Below, in pieces: positions 27,260 to 35,720 of a stretch of DNA of 64,000 nt; the stretch's first letter is position 1, and the number at the start of each line of letters is the position of its first letter. The stretch comes from Flavobacterium ichthyis (GTDB taxonomy: Bacteria > Bacteroidota > Bacteroidia > Flavobacteriales > Flavobacteriaceae), in assembly GCF_009915155.1 (NCBI RefSeq), contig NZ_JAABLM010000004.1:160705-224704 (forward strand), in the 5' to 3' direction. Below the pieces are notes generated by a model. That model was not told the origin of the DNA. It made no database searches and was given only the letters and a program-made list of their open reading frames with translations. The position numbers and the translations under genes were made by a program.

Positions 27260-28384
27260 ATGGAAAAAGATGCTTCTTTAAAAGATATTGCTCAACTATT
27301 TTTAAAATTGGGCGTTATTGGTTTTGGTGGTCCTGCTGCTCATATTGCTATGATGCAAAAAGAAGTTGTTGAAAAAAGAAAATGGCTTACCGAACAACAC
27401 TTTTTAGACTTGATAGGTGCCACCCATTTAATTCCGGGGCCCAATAGTACCGAAATGGCGATTCATATTGGGCACGAAAAAGGCGGTTGGAAAGGTTTGA
27501 TTGTTGCAGGTCTTTGTTTTATTTTACCTGCTGTTTTTATTACAGGATTTTTTGCTTATCTCTACAAACAATACGGACAACTTCCAGAAGTGCAACCATT
27601 TATTTACGGGATAAAACCAGCCATTATTGCCATTATTATTGGAGCCATTTTTCCACTGGCAAAAAAATCGTTAAAATCAACATTGCTTATTCTTATCGGA
27701 ATCGGGGTTTTAGTGGGTTCTTTATTAGGAATAAATGAAATATACTTGATGTTTGGTGCAGGGTTTCTGGCATTGATTTTAGCCTATTTTAAAAACAAAA
27801 AGCCACATGCTTTCACCAGCTTTTTTCCAATTACCCTCTTACAAATTTCAAATGTAGCTTTACTTTCTGCAACCAATGCCAACTTATTTTGGATTTTTCT
27901 AAAAATTGGCGCAATACTTTATGGAAGCGGTTACGTTTTATTTGCATTTCTAGACACAGAGTTAGTGGCAACCGGACTTTTAACAAAACAACAATTGATT
28001 GACGCCATTGCAGTGGGGCAATTCACTCCCGGACCAGTTTTTTCATCTGTAACTTTTATAGGTTATCAAATTAATGGTTTTTCAGGCGCAATCGTTTCAA
28101 CCATAGCGATATTTTTACCCTCATTTGTGTTCGTGGCGTTGCTCAACCCTATTGTTAGGAAAATGAGAAATTCTAAGCTGCTATCAGTCTTTTTAGATGC
28201 CGTGAATGTAGCTTCTGTTGCCTTGATTGTAGCCGTTTGCTTTGAAATGGGTAAAGATACCATTACGGACTGGCGCACCATTTTAATTGCTTTTATAAGT
28301 ATTGCAACTGTATTTAGCTTCAAAAAAATAAACAGTGCAGTTATAGTTTTGGGTGGTTCCGTTTTGGGGTGGTGGTTTTTTTAG
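27260..28384 (+). CDS. chrA: Chromate transporter, long-chain CHR family
   Basis: A 374-residue inner-membrane protein with two CHR domains: FLKLGVIGFGGPAAHIAMMQ (N-terminal) and KIGAILYGSGYVLFAFLD with QFTPGPVFSSVTFIGY (C-terminal). The family exports chromate. It follows acr3 by 13 bases, which ties it to the arsenic operon and suggests one metal-oxyanion resistance unit, or a use for another oxyanion. Many membrane segments are visible. Confidence 0.9.
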   Translation: MEKDASLKDIAQLFLKLGVIGFGGPAAHIAMMQKEVVEKRKWLTEQHFLDLIGATHLIPGPNSTEMAIHIGHEKGGWKGLIVAGLCFILPAVFITGFFAYLYKQYGQLPEVQPFIYGIKPAIIAIIIGAIFPLAKKSLKSTLLILIGIGVLVGSLLGINEIYLMFGAGFLALILAYFKNKKPHAFTSFFPITLLQISNVALLSATNANLFWIFLKIGAILYGSGYVLFAFLDTELVATGLLTKQQLIDAIAVGQFTPGPVFSSVTFIGYQINGFSGAIVSTIAIFLPSFVFVALLNPIVRKMRNSKLLSVFLDAVNVASVALIVAVCFEMGKDTITDWRTILIAFISIATVFSFKKINSAVIVLGGSVLGWWFF

Positions 28385-28439
28385 ATCATTCTTCAAAATT
28401 AAAAATAATTTTTTCGGAGGATAATCAACATTTCTGCCG

Positions 28440-29318
28440 CTATGATTTCTTCGCTTTAATCATGGCTTCGAGCTGGTCCCACATTTCTTCCGGAATCGCT
28501 TCTAATAAATTAAATTGCCCGGCTCCTTTAAGCCATTCGCCACCATCAATGGTAATCACTTCGCCATTCATATAAGCCGAAAAATCCGACACTAAATAAG
28601 CGGCTAAATTTGCCAATTCCTGATGATCACCAACACGTTTTAGCGGCACTTTTTTGGCCAAATCAAATTTATCTTTTAAATCGCCCGGAAGCAACCTGTC
28701 CCAAGCACCTTTGGTTGGGAAAGGTCCTGGAGCGATGGCGTTCGAGCGAATACCATATTTTGCCCATTCTACCGCAAGACTTCTCGTCATGGCCAAAACA
28801 CCCGCTTTTGCCGTTGCTGACGGAACCACATAAGCTGAACCTGTCCAAGCATAAGTAGTTACAATATTTAAAATTGTAGCATTTTTTTGTTGGATATCAA
28901 TCCAATGTTTTCCAAACGCTAACGTGCAATTTTTAGAGCCTTTCAACACAATATCAATCACCGTATCAAAGGCGTTCGCGGATAATCTTTCGGTTGGAGA
29001 AATAAAATTTCCCGCAGCATTATTGAGCAAAACATCTACTTTTCCATATTTTTTCAGCACTTCATCAAGCATGACTTCCACTTGTTCATAATGGCGAACA
29101 TCGCAAGAAACGGGCAAACATTCGCCACCAGTTTCCTTCACTAATTCTTCAGCGGTAACTTCTAACTTGTCTAAATCGCGCGAGGTAATGGCAGTTTTGG
29201 CCCCTAATTCCATAAAATATTTCGTCATTGCTTTCCCAAGACCACTTCCGCCACCGGTAATCACAATTACTTTATCTTTTAATGCGTCGTCGCGTAACAT
29301 TTTTGCTTTGAAATCCAT
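28440..29318 (-). CDS. SDR family 2,4-dienoyl-CoA reductase-like enzyme
   Basis: A 292-residue short-chain dehydrogenase. Seen: the NADP loop VITGGGSGLGKAM (19-31), LLNNAAGNF, and an active-site region TTYAWTGSAYVVPSATAKAG closely following mitochondrial 2,4-dienoyl-CoA reductases, with the later PGPFPTKGAWDRL. It probably reduces dienoyl-CoA during breakdown of unsaturated fatty acids. A second copy of its 5' 206 bases plus upstream DNA lies at 34880-35144, flanking an accessory segment. Confidence 0.9.
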   Translation of the reverse strand: MDFKAKMLRDDALKDKVIVITGGGSGLGKAMTKYFMELGAKTAITSRDLDKLEVTAEELVKETGGECLPVSCDVRHYEQVEVMLDEVLKKYGKVDVLLNNAAGNFISPTERLSANAFDTVIDIVLKGSKNCTLAFGKHWIDIQQKNATILNIVTTYAWTGSAYVVPSATAKAGVLAMTRSLAVEWAKYGIRSNAIAPGPFPTKGAWDRLLPGDLKDKFDLAKKVPLKRVGDHQELANLAAYLVSDFSAYMNGEVITIDGGEWLKGAGQFNLLEAIPEEMWDQLEAMIKAKKS

Positions 29319-29377
29319 AAAAAAATATTTAAAGTTGCTACTAAAATAGGGAATATTTAGGAGGTAAGATTTTTTTT
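29113..29377. repeat. Direct repeat, copy A (5' end of the SDR gene and its upstream region)
   Basis: Bases 29113-29377 align without gaps to 34880-35144 (offset 5767) with 5 mismatches that I counted in 265. Copy A contains the first about 69 codons of the intact SDR gene plus 59 upstream bases. The two copies have the same orientation and flank a 5.5 kb segment. Confidence 0.95.
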
Positions 29378-29549
29378 ATCACATAATTGTACAAAATCGT
29401 GCAGTTGTTTTTGGCGCAATACTTCAAACGCTAAACGATGTAATTGTTATGATTTTTCTAGTGAAAAAAGTCGGCTCGAGCTTTTCACATATCCTTTTCA
29501 TCACTAACTTTGATGTATACTCATCATTCATATACGACATACCTTAAAC

Positions 29550-29573
29550 AAAAAAGACAAGTTAGCAGCTTGT
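29550..29573 (-). terminator. Weak bidirectional terminator-like hairpin
   Basis: ACAAG (29557-29561) pairs with CTTGT (29569-29573) over a 7-base loop, with T-runs on both sides depending on strand. It lies 24 bases past the stop at 29598. Confidence 0.45.
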
Positions 29574-29597
29574 TTTTTTTTTTACAAAACTATTGTT

Positions 29598-30197
29598 TTA
29601 TTGTGTTCGTTTTTTCATAAATACCATATAAGTTCCTTCCGGATATTTTTTTAAGGCTACTTTTAAAGTGTCATTAGGATTTGCTTTTTTCATCACAAAA
29701 AACATATCTTCTTTATTATTTCGCAATAAGGCAATGGAGTTACTACCACTAAATGTTATTGTATCTCCCTTTTGTTTTAGAGAAAGTTTTGTTTCTGGTT
29801 TGGTAACAATTTTTAACTTGTAATTATCATTTAAGACTAAAGAATCTTTAGGAACATTATCATAAAAATCTACATAAATTGACTCTCCGCCTTTGGAAGG
29901 TTTTTTATGACGACCAGTGATAATTTCAATATCCCACTTTGTTGGAATTTTATATATTAAGAAAACCGTATCGTTAGTCTGAAAACTCTCATAAGCAGGT
30001 CTCCATTTTTGTGTAAGATGAGAGCCAAGCGGGTCATTGTCATAATCATTAATCTTAAGATAATCTTTTACCCGTCCAAAAGCTACACCTTGAATTTCGG
30101 TGGTTTCAGCAAGTTTTTTACCTTCGTTCCAAACTAAATTAAAAAAAATTAAAACTCCGACTATCAATAATAGTAAAATAAAAAGATTTTTTTTCAT
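29598..30197 (-). CDS. Hypothetical membrane-anchored protein, possible immunity partner
   Basis: A 199-residue protein that I do not recognise. I place the start at ATG 30197 (MKKNLFILLLL); an upstream in-frame TTG is less likely. One N-terminal membrane helix (about 4-24) is followed by a soluble, beta-rich domain with KWRPAYESFQTNDTVFLIYK and a Lys-rich end. It begins 9 bases after the C-terminal fragment of the broken YD/RHS-like gene. The small membrane-anchored partner just downstream of a polymorphic C-terminus resembles toxin-immunity layouts, but nothing in the sequence proves that role. Confidence 0.6.
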   Translation of the reverse strand: MKKNLFILLLLIVGVLIFFNLVWNEGKKLAETTEIQGVAFGRVKDYLKINDYDNDPLGSHLTQKWRPAYESFQTNDTVFLIYKIPTKWDIEIITGRHKKPSKGGESIYVDFYDNVPKDSLVLNDNYKLKIVTKPETKLSLKQKGDTITFSGSNSIALLRNNKEDMFFVMKKANPNDTLKVALKKYPEGTYMVFMKKRTQ

Positions 30198-30206
30198 ATT
30201 ATTCAA

Positions 30207-30551
30207 TTAAAATGCAAAAATAATTGGAGCAAGCTCAGGTTGCGTAGCTATGATAATAGTCCCAACAACAACTGCTACAAGATTTACCACAATTCGATTT
30301 GGATAAAAACTAAAATTAGCATTTGTTGTTTGCCCATCTTTATTTGTATATCCGACTGATGTATTCAATTGATTTGCAATTGAGACTCCTGTGGACACAT
30401 TAGTTGTTCCATTTGTAAAACCAACAGAAAAACCTATGGAGGAGAATTCTATAGTCGAATTTAAGCTGCCAAAATAAGTTGTTGTAAATGAACTCAAATT
30501 ACCATCAGATGAAAACGTTGGTTCAACATGTAAATGCCGCCGCCTAACCAA
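30207..30551 (-). pseudogene. Detached C-terminal tail of the YD/RHS-like protein
   Basis: About 105 codons are open in a different frame from the gene upstream and overlap its last codons; no ATG start is present (the frame opens at a TTG). The product is Ser/Thr/Asn-rich with beta-like alternation (STIEFSSIGFSVGFTNGTTN) and ends with a hydrophobic stretch (VVNLVAVVVGTIIIATQPE). I read it as the original variable C-terminus of the protein, put out of frame by a deletion at the GGCGGC junction near 30525-30540. A genuine short gene is less likely. Confidence 0.55.
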
Positions 30552-32068
30552 TATCGCTTAATGTCAGATTTTAGACTAGTGGATGTGATAGAAAATTCAG
30601 CCGGACCATAAGCACCTTGATAATAATTTACTGTATAGGTACCTGGTGTCAGGTTAACTAATTTGCCCAAACAACCATTCTCTGAACTTTCATAAACGTA
30701 GAGGTTGGTAACATTCCTAGCACCTTTTTTTAAAGTTGCGGAAGGGGACATATAATTTCCAAAATCAGGATTATAATATTGTTCTCCTGTAAATTTTAAG
30801 TAATAATTGCCAGCTGTTGTAATTGTAAAATTGTAGGGTGCCGAATCAGTTGCCGAAAAATATTTTGCCCCGTGTGAATTAATATTGTAATTTATTCGGT
30901 TCTCTAATTTAGTGGGATCTGTGTAAAAACTTAATGCTCCATTCCCCATTAATTGATTGTTTTGAGCGGAATAAGTATTGGATTCAAAATCATAAACAAC
31001 ACATCCGCCGGTTGGATAAATAATTTGTTGCAATACCCCGTTTGTCGTTTTGATATTGTCTGCAGATTCTCCGGGAGCGACAACAGAGCATCCCATCTTG
31101 GAGTACCCCCAGTAATCGGTTCCGCTACCTGAACTATCAAATAACCCGGACTGCCGATATTTAAATTGATAGATTTCACTGTGTAGTTCATCGATGGTGC
31201 TTTTAGTAAGTAGGTCAGCAAAATTATCATACGTAAATTTTACTAAAGCAGTGTTTAAAAAATCATAAACGGTCATCCTCCAATAGGTTGTTCGATTGGT
31301 GCCGCCAAGTGTAGGGGCAATGCTTAAATCAAATTCCACCTTTCCGATACCTTCAGAGATTACCCTTTTTAAAAAATTGAATTGATAATTACCAGGATAA
31401 GTCTGAGAAACATATTCGTATTTTACCACAAAAACGCCATTCATATCCTTGATAGAGGTGAGATGAAATACATTATTTATATTAACTGCAGAACCTCCAC
31501 TAGAGTGGTCGTAGCTGTCTGTAGTGGTAAAATCATACAGAAAACCATTTACATCTTGTATTTTAAATTGTGTTAATTTACCGTTATCTGTAATAACGTC
31601 CACGGTAACGACTTCACCGTTATTCTCTAATACCGATGCGGTATAGACACTTCCTGACTTCTGAATAATAAATTTTCCGCTATTCCCTAAAAAGTTAAAT
31701 TCATAAATGTTTGGCTCTGCCGAGTAACCTAAGTTCAGGCGGTTTTCGTCAGGAACGGTAAAGTTATCTCGATATACAACACCGGCGCTCTTATAAAAAC
31801 TCCACCCTTTACCTGCATCACCAATATTTTTATTGTAAATAGAAATATTAGAAGGGTGGTAGGTCAATAGGAAATTTAATTTTAACTTATTGGATCGCGT
31901 ACCCATGGTGTAAAGAGGAATGCTGATTTTGGGAGTTCCGGTGGATAAATCTACATGATACCGGTCATACATAATTTGTGATTGAGCGGTATTGTTTCCC
32001 TGCGATAACATAAGTTGAGGCAGGAGGAGAACAATCCATAATATGAGGTAAGTAATGTTTTTAATCAT
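30494..32068 (-). CDS. YD/RHS-like surface protein, N-terminal part, truncated
   Basis: A 524-residue product from ATG 32068 (MIKNITYLILWIVLLL, signal peptide ending MLSQ). It shows the start of Bacteroidetes YD-repeat/RHS proteins: YDRYHVDLSTGTPKISIPLY, KLNFLLTYHPSNI, GKGWSF and TGGCVVYDFESNTYS. It then breaks: after KRYWLGGGI, where such proteins continue through hundreds of RHS residues, it runs out of frame into 15 unrelated codons and stops. The YD core is missing and the tail lies in another frame (30207-30551). It begins 7 bases after the T9SS repeat gene, a pairing common in Flavobacteria. Confidence 0.75.
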   Translation of the reverse strand: MIKNITYLILWIVLLLPQLMLSQGNNTAQSQIMYDRYHVDLSTGTPKISIPLYTMGTRSNKLKLNFLLTYHPSNISIYNKNIGDAGKGWSFYKSAGVVYRDNFTVPDENRLNLGYSAEPNIYEFNFLGNSGKFIIQKSGSVYTASVLENNGEVVTVDVITDNGKLTQFKIQDVNGFLYDFTTTDSYDHSSGGSAVNINNVFHLTSIKDMNGVFVVKYEYVSQTYPGNYQFNFLKRVISEGIGKVEFDLSIAPTLGGTNRTTYWRMTVYDFLNTALVKFTYDNFADLLTKSTIDELHSEIYQFKYRQSGLFDSSGSGTDYWGYSKMGCSVVAPGESADNIKTTNGVLQQIIYPTGGCVVYDFESNTYSAQNNQLMGNGALSFYTDPTKLENRINYNINSHGAKYFSATDSAPYNFTITTAGNYYLKFTGEQYYNPDFGNYMSPSATLKKGARNVTNLYVYESSENGCLGKLVNLTPGTYTVNYYQGAYGPAEFSITSTSLKSDIKRYWLGGGIYMLNQRFHLMVI

Positions 32069-32075
32069 GGCTTTT

Positions 32076-33629
32076 CTAGTTTTTGATAATTTTAACTCCG
32101 TTTTCTTGGACATCGGTCGTAACGTGTATAATGTAAGCGCCGATTGGTAGTCCGCTTAAATTAATCGGAATCGTACGATTTCCGTTTAAGGTTATACTGT
32201 TGAGTAGTCTGCCTCCCAAGTCATAAACTGTAGCAGTACCTTTCACGTAATCGTACCCCAAAACCACATTGGTATAACTTGATGTTGGATTGGGGAAAGC
32301 TTCTAACGGGAGTTTTTCTGGCTTTTTCTTTTCTTTGTCATACAGCTTAACTGCCCAAAAGTCGGTTTTCCCTATTGTTTTTTTTCGAGCCCGGTTGGGG
32401 CGAGACGCGTTAGACATACCCACCATTAAATAACCGCCGTCACGTGTAATAAATGCCTTTCGTAAAAGATCACGCCCCCCGCTACCTACTGATTTTGACC
32501 ATTTTTGGTCACCTTCCTCCGAAAGCTTCATGAGTACAAAATCGTTAAGTTGCTCAGAGCTGGCTACCTTTTTAGTAGATTTACTTGAAACACCTATGAT
32601 AATGGTGTTGTCACTATCTTCCACTAAAGAAGTGGGTTGGTCAAAAGGACCAAAATTGTAGGTTTGTTCCCATAACAAGTTACCCAACGATCCTATTTTC
32701 AATAGCCAGATGTCCGAACCATCTTTTGCGAAAGAGCTGTTGGAGCTTCCGGCCGCTAAATAGTTTCCGTCTTGCGTGACTACGAGAGAAAATAATTCAT
32801 CTGTTCCGTTACCTCCAAATGTTTCTTCCCAGATGACATCTCCATTTTCATTTAATTTAATTATCCAAAAATCACAGGTGAGATTGTCGTCCAATTTATG
32901 ATCAGAAGAGGGCGAATTGGTTGTTCCGCCGATAACAATTTCTTGAGATTCCGTTATCAAACCTGTTTTTAGAACATCTTCATAGCGACCTCCAAACGTT
33001 CGTTCCCAGATAATATTTCCTTCTTTATCAATCCGTACAATCCAATAGTCTAGTCCTCCTTCGGAATTACTTTCTTTGAATTCAGAAATATTGGATGATG
33101 AAGAGCCAAATAACAAATAACCACCTTTGTAAGGTAAAATCTTAGTAAGAATGTCGCTACCCCTTCCTCCAAGAGTCTTTTCCCACTGCACATTTCCGCT
33201 GGCATCTAATTTTACAATCCAAAAGTCCTCCTGACCAAGACAATTTAGTTTTTTTACACTTTCTTTAGAAGGGCTATCGGAAGTGCCTCCCAGCAAAAAA
33301 CCGCCGTCAGAAGTAAGACACACCGAATAGAGCATATCGCGTCCTTCGCCTCCAAAGCTTTTTTCCCATTCAGCATTTCCGTGTTCATCCATCTTCCATA
33401 TCCAATAATCCAGATGGCCAAACTCTTTAGATTCTTTTGTCCCGGACTGTCCCGAAAGCGAACTTCCTGCCAATAGAAAACCATAATCTGCCGTAGGTAA
33501 AGCATCTAATAAGTAATCAGCTTGCTTACCACCATACGATTTTTCCCAATCAATGTCTTGGGCAAAATGAGGCGAAATCGCAGCCAGAGAAAAAATCAGT
33601 AGCGCTTTTTGAAATGTAGTGTTAATCAT
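32076..33629 (-). CDS. Secreted repeat protein with T9SS sorting domain
   Basis: A 517-residue secreted protein. After a signal peptide (about 1-23, ending PHFAQ) come seven or eight repeats of about 55 residues, each with a WIVKLD-x-NG-x-W-E-x-T-GG-x-xxD core and a DGG(Y/F)LLxGxS turn, which should form a beta-propeller. A type A sorting domain ends it (about 440-517: FPNPTSSYTNVVLGY, GAYIIHV). It precedes the YD-like gene by 7 bases and probably shares its transcript. The role is unknown; such pairs look like secreted carrier plus polymorphic cargo. Confidence 0.85.
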   Translation of the reverse strand: MINTTFQKALLIFSLAAISPHFAQDIDWEKSYGGKQADYLLDALPTADYGFLLAGSSLSGQSGTKESKEFGHLDYWIWKMDEHGNAEWEKSFGGEGRDMLYSVCLTSDGGFLLGGTSDSPSKESVKKLNCLGQEDFWIVKLDASGNVQWEKTLGGRGSDILTKILPYKGGYLLFGSSSSNISEFKESNSEGGLDYWIVRIDKEGNIIWERTFGGRYEDVLKTGLITESQEIVIGGTTNSPSSDHKLDDNLTCDFWIIKLNENGDVIWEETFGGNGTDELFSLVVTQDGNYLAAGSSNSSFAKDGSDIWLLKIGSLGNLLWEQTYNFGPFDQPTSLVEDSDNTIIIGVSSKSTKKVASSEQLNDFVLMKLSEEGDQKWSKSVGSGGRDLLRKAFITRDGGYLMVGMSNASRPNRARKKTIGKTDFWAVKLYDKEKKKPEKLPLEAFPNPTSSYTNVVLGYDYVKGTATVYDLGGRLLNSITLNGNRTIPINLSGLPIGAYIIHVTTDVQENGVKIIKN

Positions 33630-34033
33630 GATGTTGTATTTATTAATTGCAAGTATAAATTAAAAACATACCAAAGCATTACGGGTTTCCGTAATCTCAA
33701 AGAAAATCAATAAAAAAGTGTGGTAGAAAAACAATTAAGGTTTACAATGAGTACAGAAACCTTAACGGAATAAACTTACAAATAAAATATTAGAAAAACA
33801 AGATCAGTTGTTAATTTCAAAAAATCGATTGTGAACATTCAACAACTTAAGTCAAGAACTTTAAACTTTAAACCTCAAACCCTCCATTTTCCAACTCTCA
33901 CTACTAACTACTAACTGCTAACTCCTCACTTCCCCATATCTTCTCCCACTCTTCCTTATGGATACTTTATGTTTTAGCCCACTTTGTTAAATTCTTTAAC
34001 ATTTTATCTTAAAATGCGAGGATTTCATTGTTT
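33630..34033. other. Long non-coding stretch inside the island
   Basis: Some 400 bases without a credible gene. It holds pyrimidine-rich low-complexity DNA with short repeats (CTACTAACTACTAACTGCTAACTCC near 33900-33925) and ACTTTAAACTTTAAACC. The left end presumably carries the promoter of the T9SS repeat gene. I see no transposon ends or tRNA. Confidence 0.6.
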
Positions 34034-34234
34034 TCATAGGTTGCAGTGCGCTAACTTCTTCCAGTCAAAGTCCGGTGTAATCACAAAATTCAGGCACGCT
34101 AACGAACTGATCTGCACTTTTTCCGAAATGAATTTTACTTTTTTGATAAGTAACCGACTTTGCTTATAAGATTTTCCGGTGATTAACTGCACATCCTTCG
34201 GATAAATGCACACTCTGGACGCTTTTGTTTTCAT
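34034..34234 (-). CDS. Small basic protein, probable DNA-binding or regulatory type
   Basis: A 66-residue protein with a CIYPKDVQLITGKSYKQSRLLIKKVK segment. I recall small Bacteroidetes proteins starting with (I/V)YPKDVQxITGKSY that sit beside YD-repeat loci; the pattern looks like a helix-turn-helix (PKDVQLITGKSYKQ). The C-terminal half is less convincing, so it may be partly decayed. A plus-strand frame over the same bases has no support. Confidence is moderate. Confidence 0.5.
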   Translation of the reverse strand: MKTKASRVCIYPKDVQLITGKSYKQSRLLIKKVKFISEKVQISSLACLNFVITPDFDWKKLAHCNL

Positions 34235-34390
34235 AAATTATTAAATTTTATAGAAACCAAATTTCAATGCGTAAATCCGTCAATATTCACAACTTGGGAT
34301 AAGGTTGGGTACGATTTTTAAAAAATGCTGATACTCATCCTAATTCAATATAGGTCATTTGCGGTCGTCTAAACCCCCGCACCATTGCAG

Positions 34391-34431
34391 TTGTCAATCA
34401 ATCACTTAAACTTTGCCTTGTCAATCAATCA
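34391..34431. repeat. Short direct repeat before the MAKQKG-type gene
   Basis: TTGTCAATCAATCA occurs at 34391-34404 and again at 34418-34431, 27 bases apart start to start (close to 2.5 helical turns). It lies 48 bases before the ATG at 34479 and could be a regulator-binding pair. Confidence 0.6.
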
Positions 34432-34478
34432 GTTGCAACATTTGGTGGCATAGTATTAATCATTAAATTTTTTAAATT

Positions 34479-34925
34479 ATGGCAAAGCAAAAAGGCCTTG
34501 TTAAATTAAAAGGCACACTCGGAGACATCACATTCTACAAATCTAAAGATGGGTATGCAGCTCGGGAAAAAGGAGACTTGAGCGGTTCTCGTATCGCATT
34601 AGACCCCGCTTTTCAGAGAACAAGAGAAAACAATGCTGAATTTGGTAGAGCGGGAAAGGCAGGTAAACTGTTACGTGTGGCATTCATGTCGCAAATTGCA
34701 GGGGCAAAAGACGGTCGCATGGTAAGCCGCTTAACTAAAAAAATGGTTGAAGTCATCAAAGCCGATGCAATCAACGACAGAGGATTACGCAATGTTATTG
34801 ACGGAGAGGCAGAAATGTTGACTAATTTTGAATTCAACATCAATGGTAAATTGGCAGCTACTTTTTTTGCACCCTACACGGCAAACATTCGCCACCAGTT
34901 TCCTTCACTAATTCTTCAGCAGTAA
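34479..34925 (+). pseudogene. Conserved MAKQKG-type Bacteroidetes gene, truncated by the island boundary
   Basis: The first about 134 codons (MAKQKGLVKLKGTLGDITFY ... GKLAATFFAPYTA) match a family I know from Flavobacteria near YD-repeat loci, with a basic, phage-structural-protein-like N-terminus and an RxENNAEFGRAGKAGKLLR core. At 34880, exactly where repeat copy B begins, the frame enters the antisense strand of the SDR fragment and ends in 15 unrelated residues. The family is usually longer, so the 3' part was lost at the recombination junction. Function unknown. Confidence 0.75.
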
Positions 34926-35085
34926 CTTCTAACTTGTCTAAATCGCGCGAGGTAATGGCGGTTTTGGCTCCTAATTCCATAAAATATTTCGTCATTGCTT
35001 TCCCAAGACCACTTCCGCCACCGGTAATCACAATTACTTTATCTTTTAATGCGTTGTCGCGTAACATTTTTGCTTTGAAATCCAT
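34880..35085 (-). pseudogene. 5' fragment of the SDR dienoyl-CoA reductase gene
   Basis: Minus-strand copy of the first 68 or so codons of the SDR gene at 28440-29318, with the same start (MDFKAKMLRD) and one amino-acid change seen (Asp11 to Asn). It breaks off at GGECLP, where the frame runs into the truncated neighbour. It lacks the active site and cannot be functional. Confidence 0.92.
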
Positions 35086-35144
35086 AAAAAAATATTTAAA
35101 GTTGCTACTAAAAAAGGGAATATTTAGGAGGTAAGATTTTTTTT
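34880..35144. repeat. Direct repeat, copy B
   Basis: Gapless copy of 29113-29377 with 5 differences counted, including one in the region upstream of the start (AAATAGGG to AAAAAGGG). The identity ends within a T-run at both outer ends. It marks the right boundary of the accessory segment. Confidence 0.95.
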
Positions 35145-35212
35145 TGATTTTATTTTAAAAGATTTTACGCAACTAAAATCTATTTCTGGAATCTAAGTTA
35201 AAAAACACCAAC

Positions 35213-35710
35213 ATGAAAAAATTATTTTATCTTCTTTTAACTACAACGTTGTTTACAAGTTGTATTTTTTTAAATAATTCTTCCGACGATTTTGTTCCAA
35301 CGGGAAATGAGTATCGACCAGTGGTGATGAATCGTGCTAATTTTGAAAGTTCTGTAGCGCTTTTGCCACCGAAGCCGATAGAAAATTCGGGAAAAATTTA
35401 TGTTAGAGGACAGCTCTTGTTTATTAACGAAAAAAGAGAAGGTTTTCACATTTTTAATTATGAAAATCCTTCTAGTCCTATTCCTATAGCGTACATTCAA
35501 ATTCCGGGAGCAACCGATTTGGCTATGAGAGAAGGAACCATTTACATTAATCAGGCGGTTGATTTGGTTACAATTCAGTACGGAATTGATTCTCAAAATT
35601 TTACTATTACCAATCGCAACCGAAATATTTTTCCGCAAATGCTGGACCCAAATGGTTTTTTAGGCGAACATGGATCTGACGAAATTATTGTGAATTATGA
35701 ACAACTTTAA
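35213..35710 (+). CDS. Hypothetical lipoprotein
   Basis: A 165-residue protein with a lipobox (LFTSC, Cys17), so it is probably a lipid-anchored envelope protein. The rest resembles the start of LVIVD-repeat proteins: GKIYVRGQLLFINEKREGFHIFNYENPSSP and IPGATDLAMREGTIYI. It ends 10 bases before the next, related lipoprotein gene. Function unknown. It is the first gene right of the island. Confidence 0.8.
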   Translation: MKKLFYLLLTTTLFTSCIFLNNSSDDFVPTGNEYRPVVMNRANFESSVALLPPKPIENSGKIYVRGQLLFINEKREGFHIFNYENPSSPIPIAYIQIPGATDLAMREGTIYINQAVDLVTIQYGIDSQNFTITNRNRNIFPQMLDPNGFLGEHGSDEIIVNYEQL

Positions 35711-35720
35711 AAATTTTATC

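Larger units (their letters stand above)
29378..34879. mobile_element. Inserted accessory segment between two SDR-5' direct repeats
   Basis: The segment carries a membrane protein, a broken YD/RHS-like gene, a T9SS repeat protein, a small DNA-binding-like gene and a conserved gene cut by the right boundary. It has no transposase or integrase that I can see. The flanking 265 bp direct repeats are what single-crossover integration of a circle, or an unequal recombination, would leave. I call it an island by inference; the boundaries are taken from the repeat ends. Confidence 0.6.

Noticed and set aside
29461..29488. Transposon end GTGAAAA...TTTTCAC
   Set aside because: Only a 7-base inverted repeat with no partner at the other island edge and no transposase.
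33984..34169. Plus-strand 61-residue protein
   Set aside because: It runs antisense to the YPKDVQ-type small gene, which has the more convincing motif.
34934..35134. Plus-strand protein starting MSKSREVMAVL
   Set aside because: It is the antisense reading of the SDR 5' copy; the same shadow appears over the intact SDR gene at 29167.
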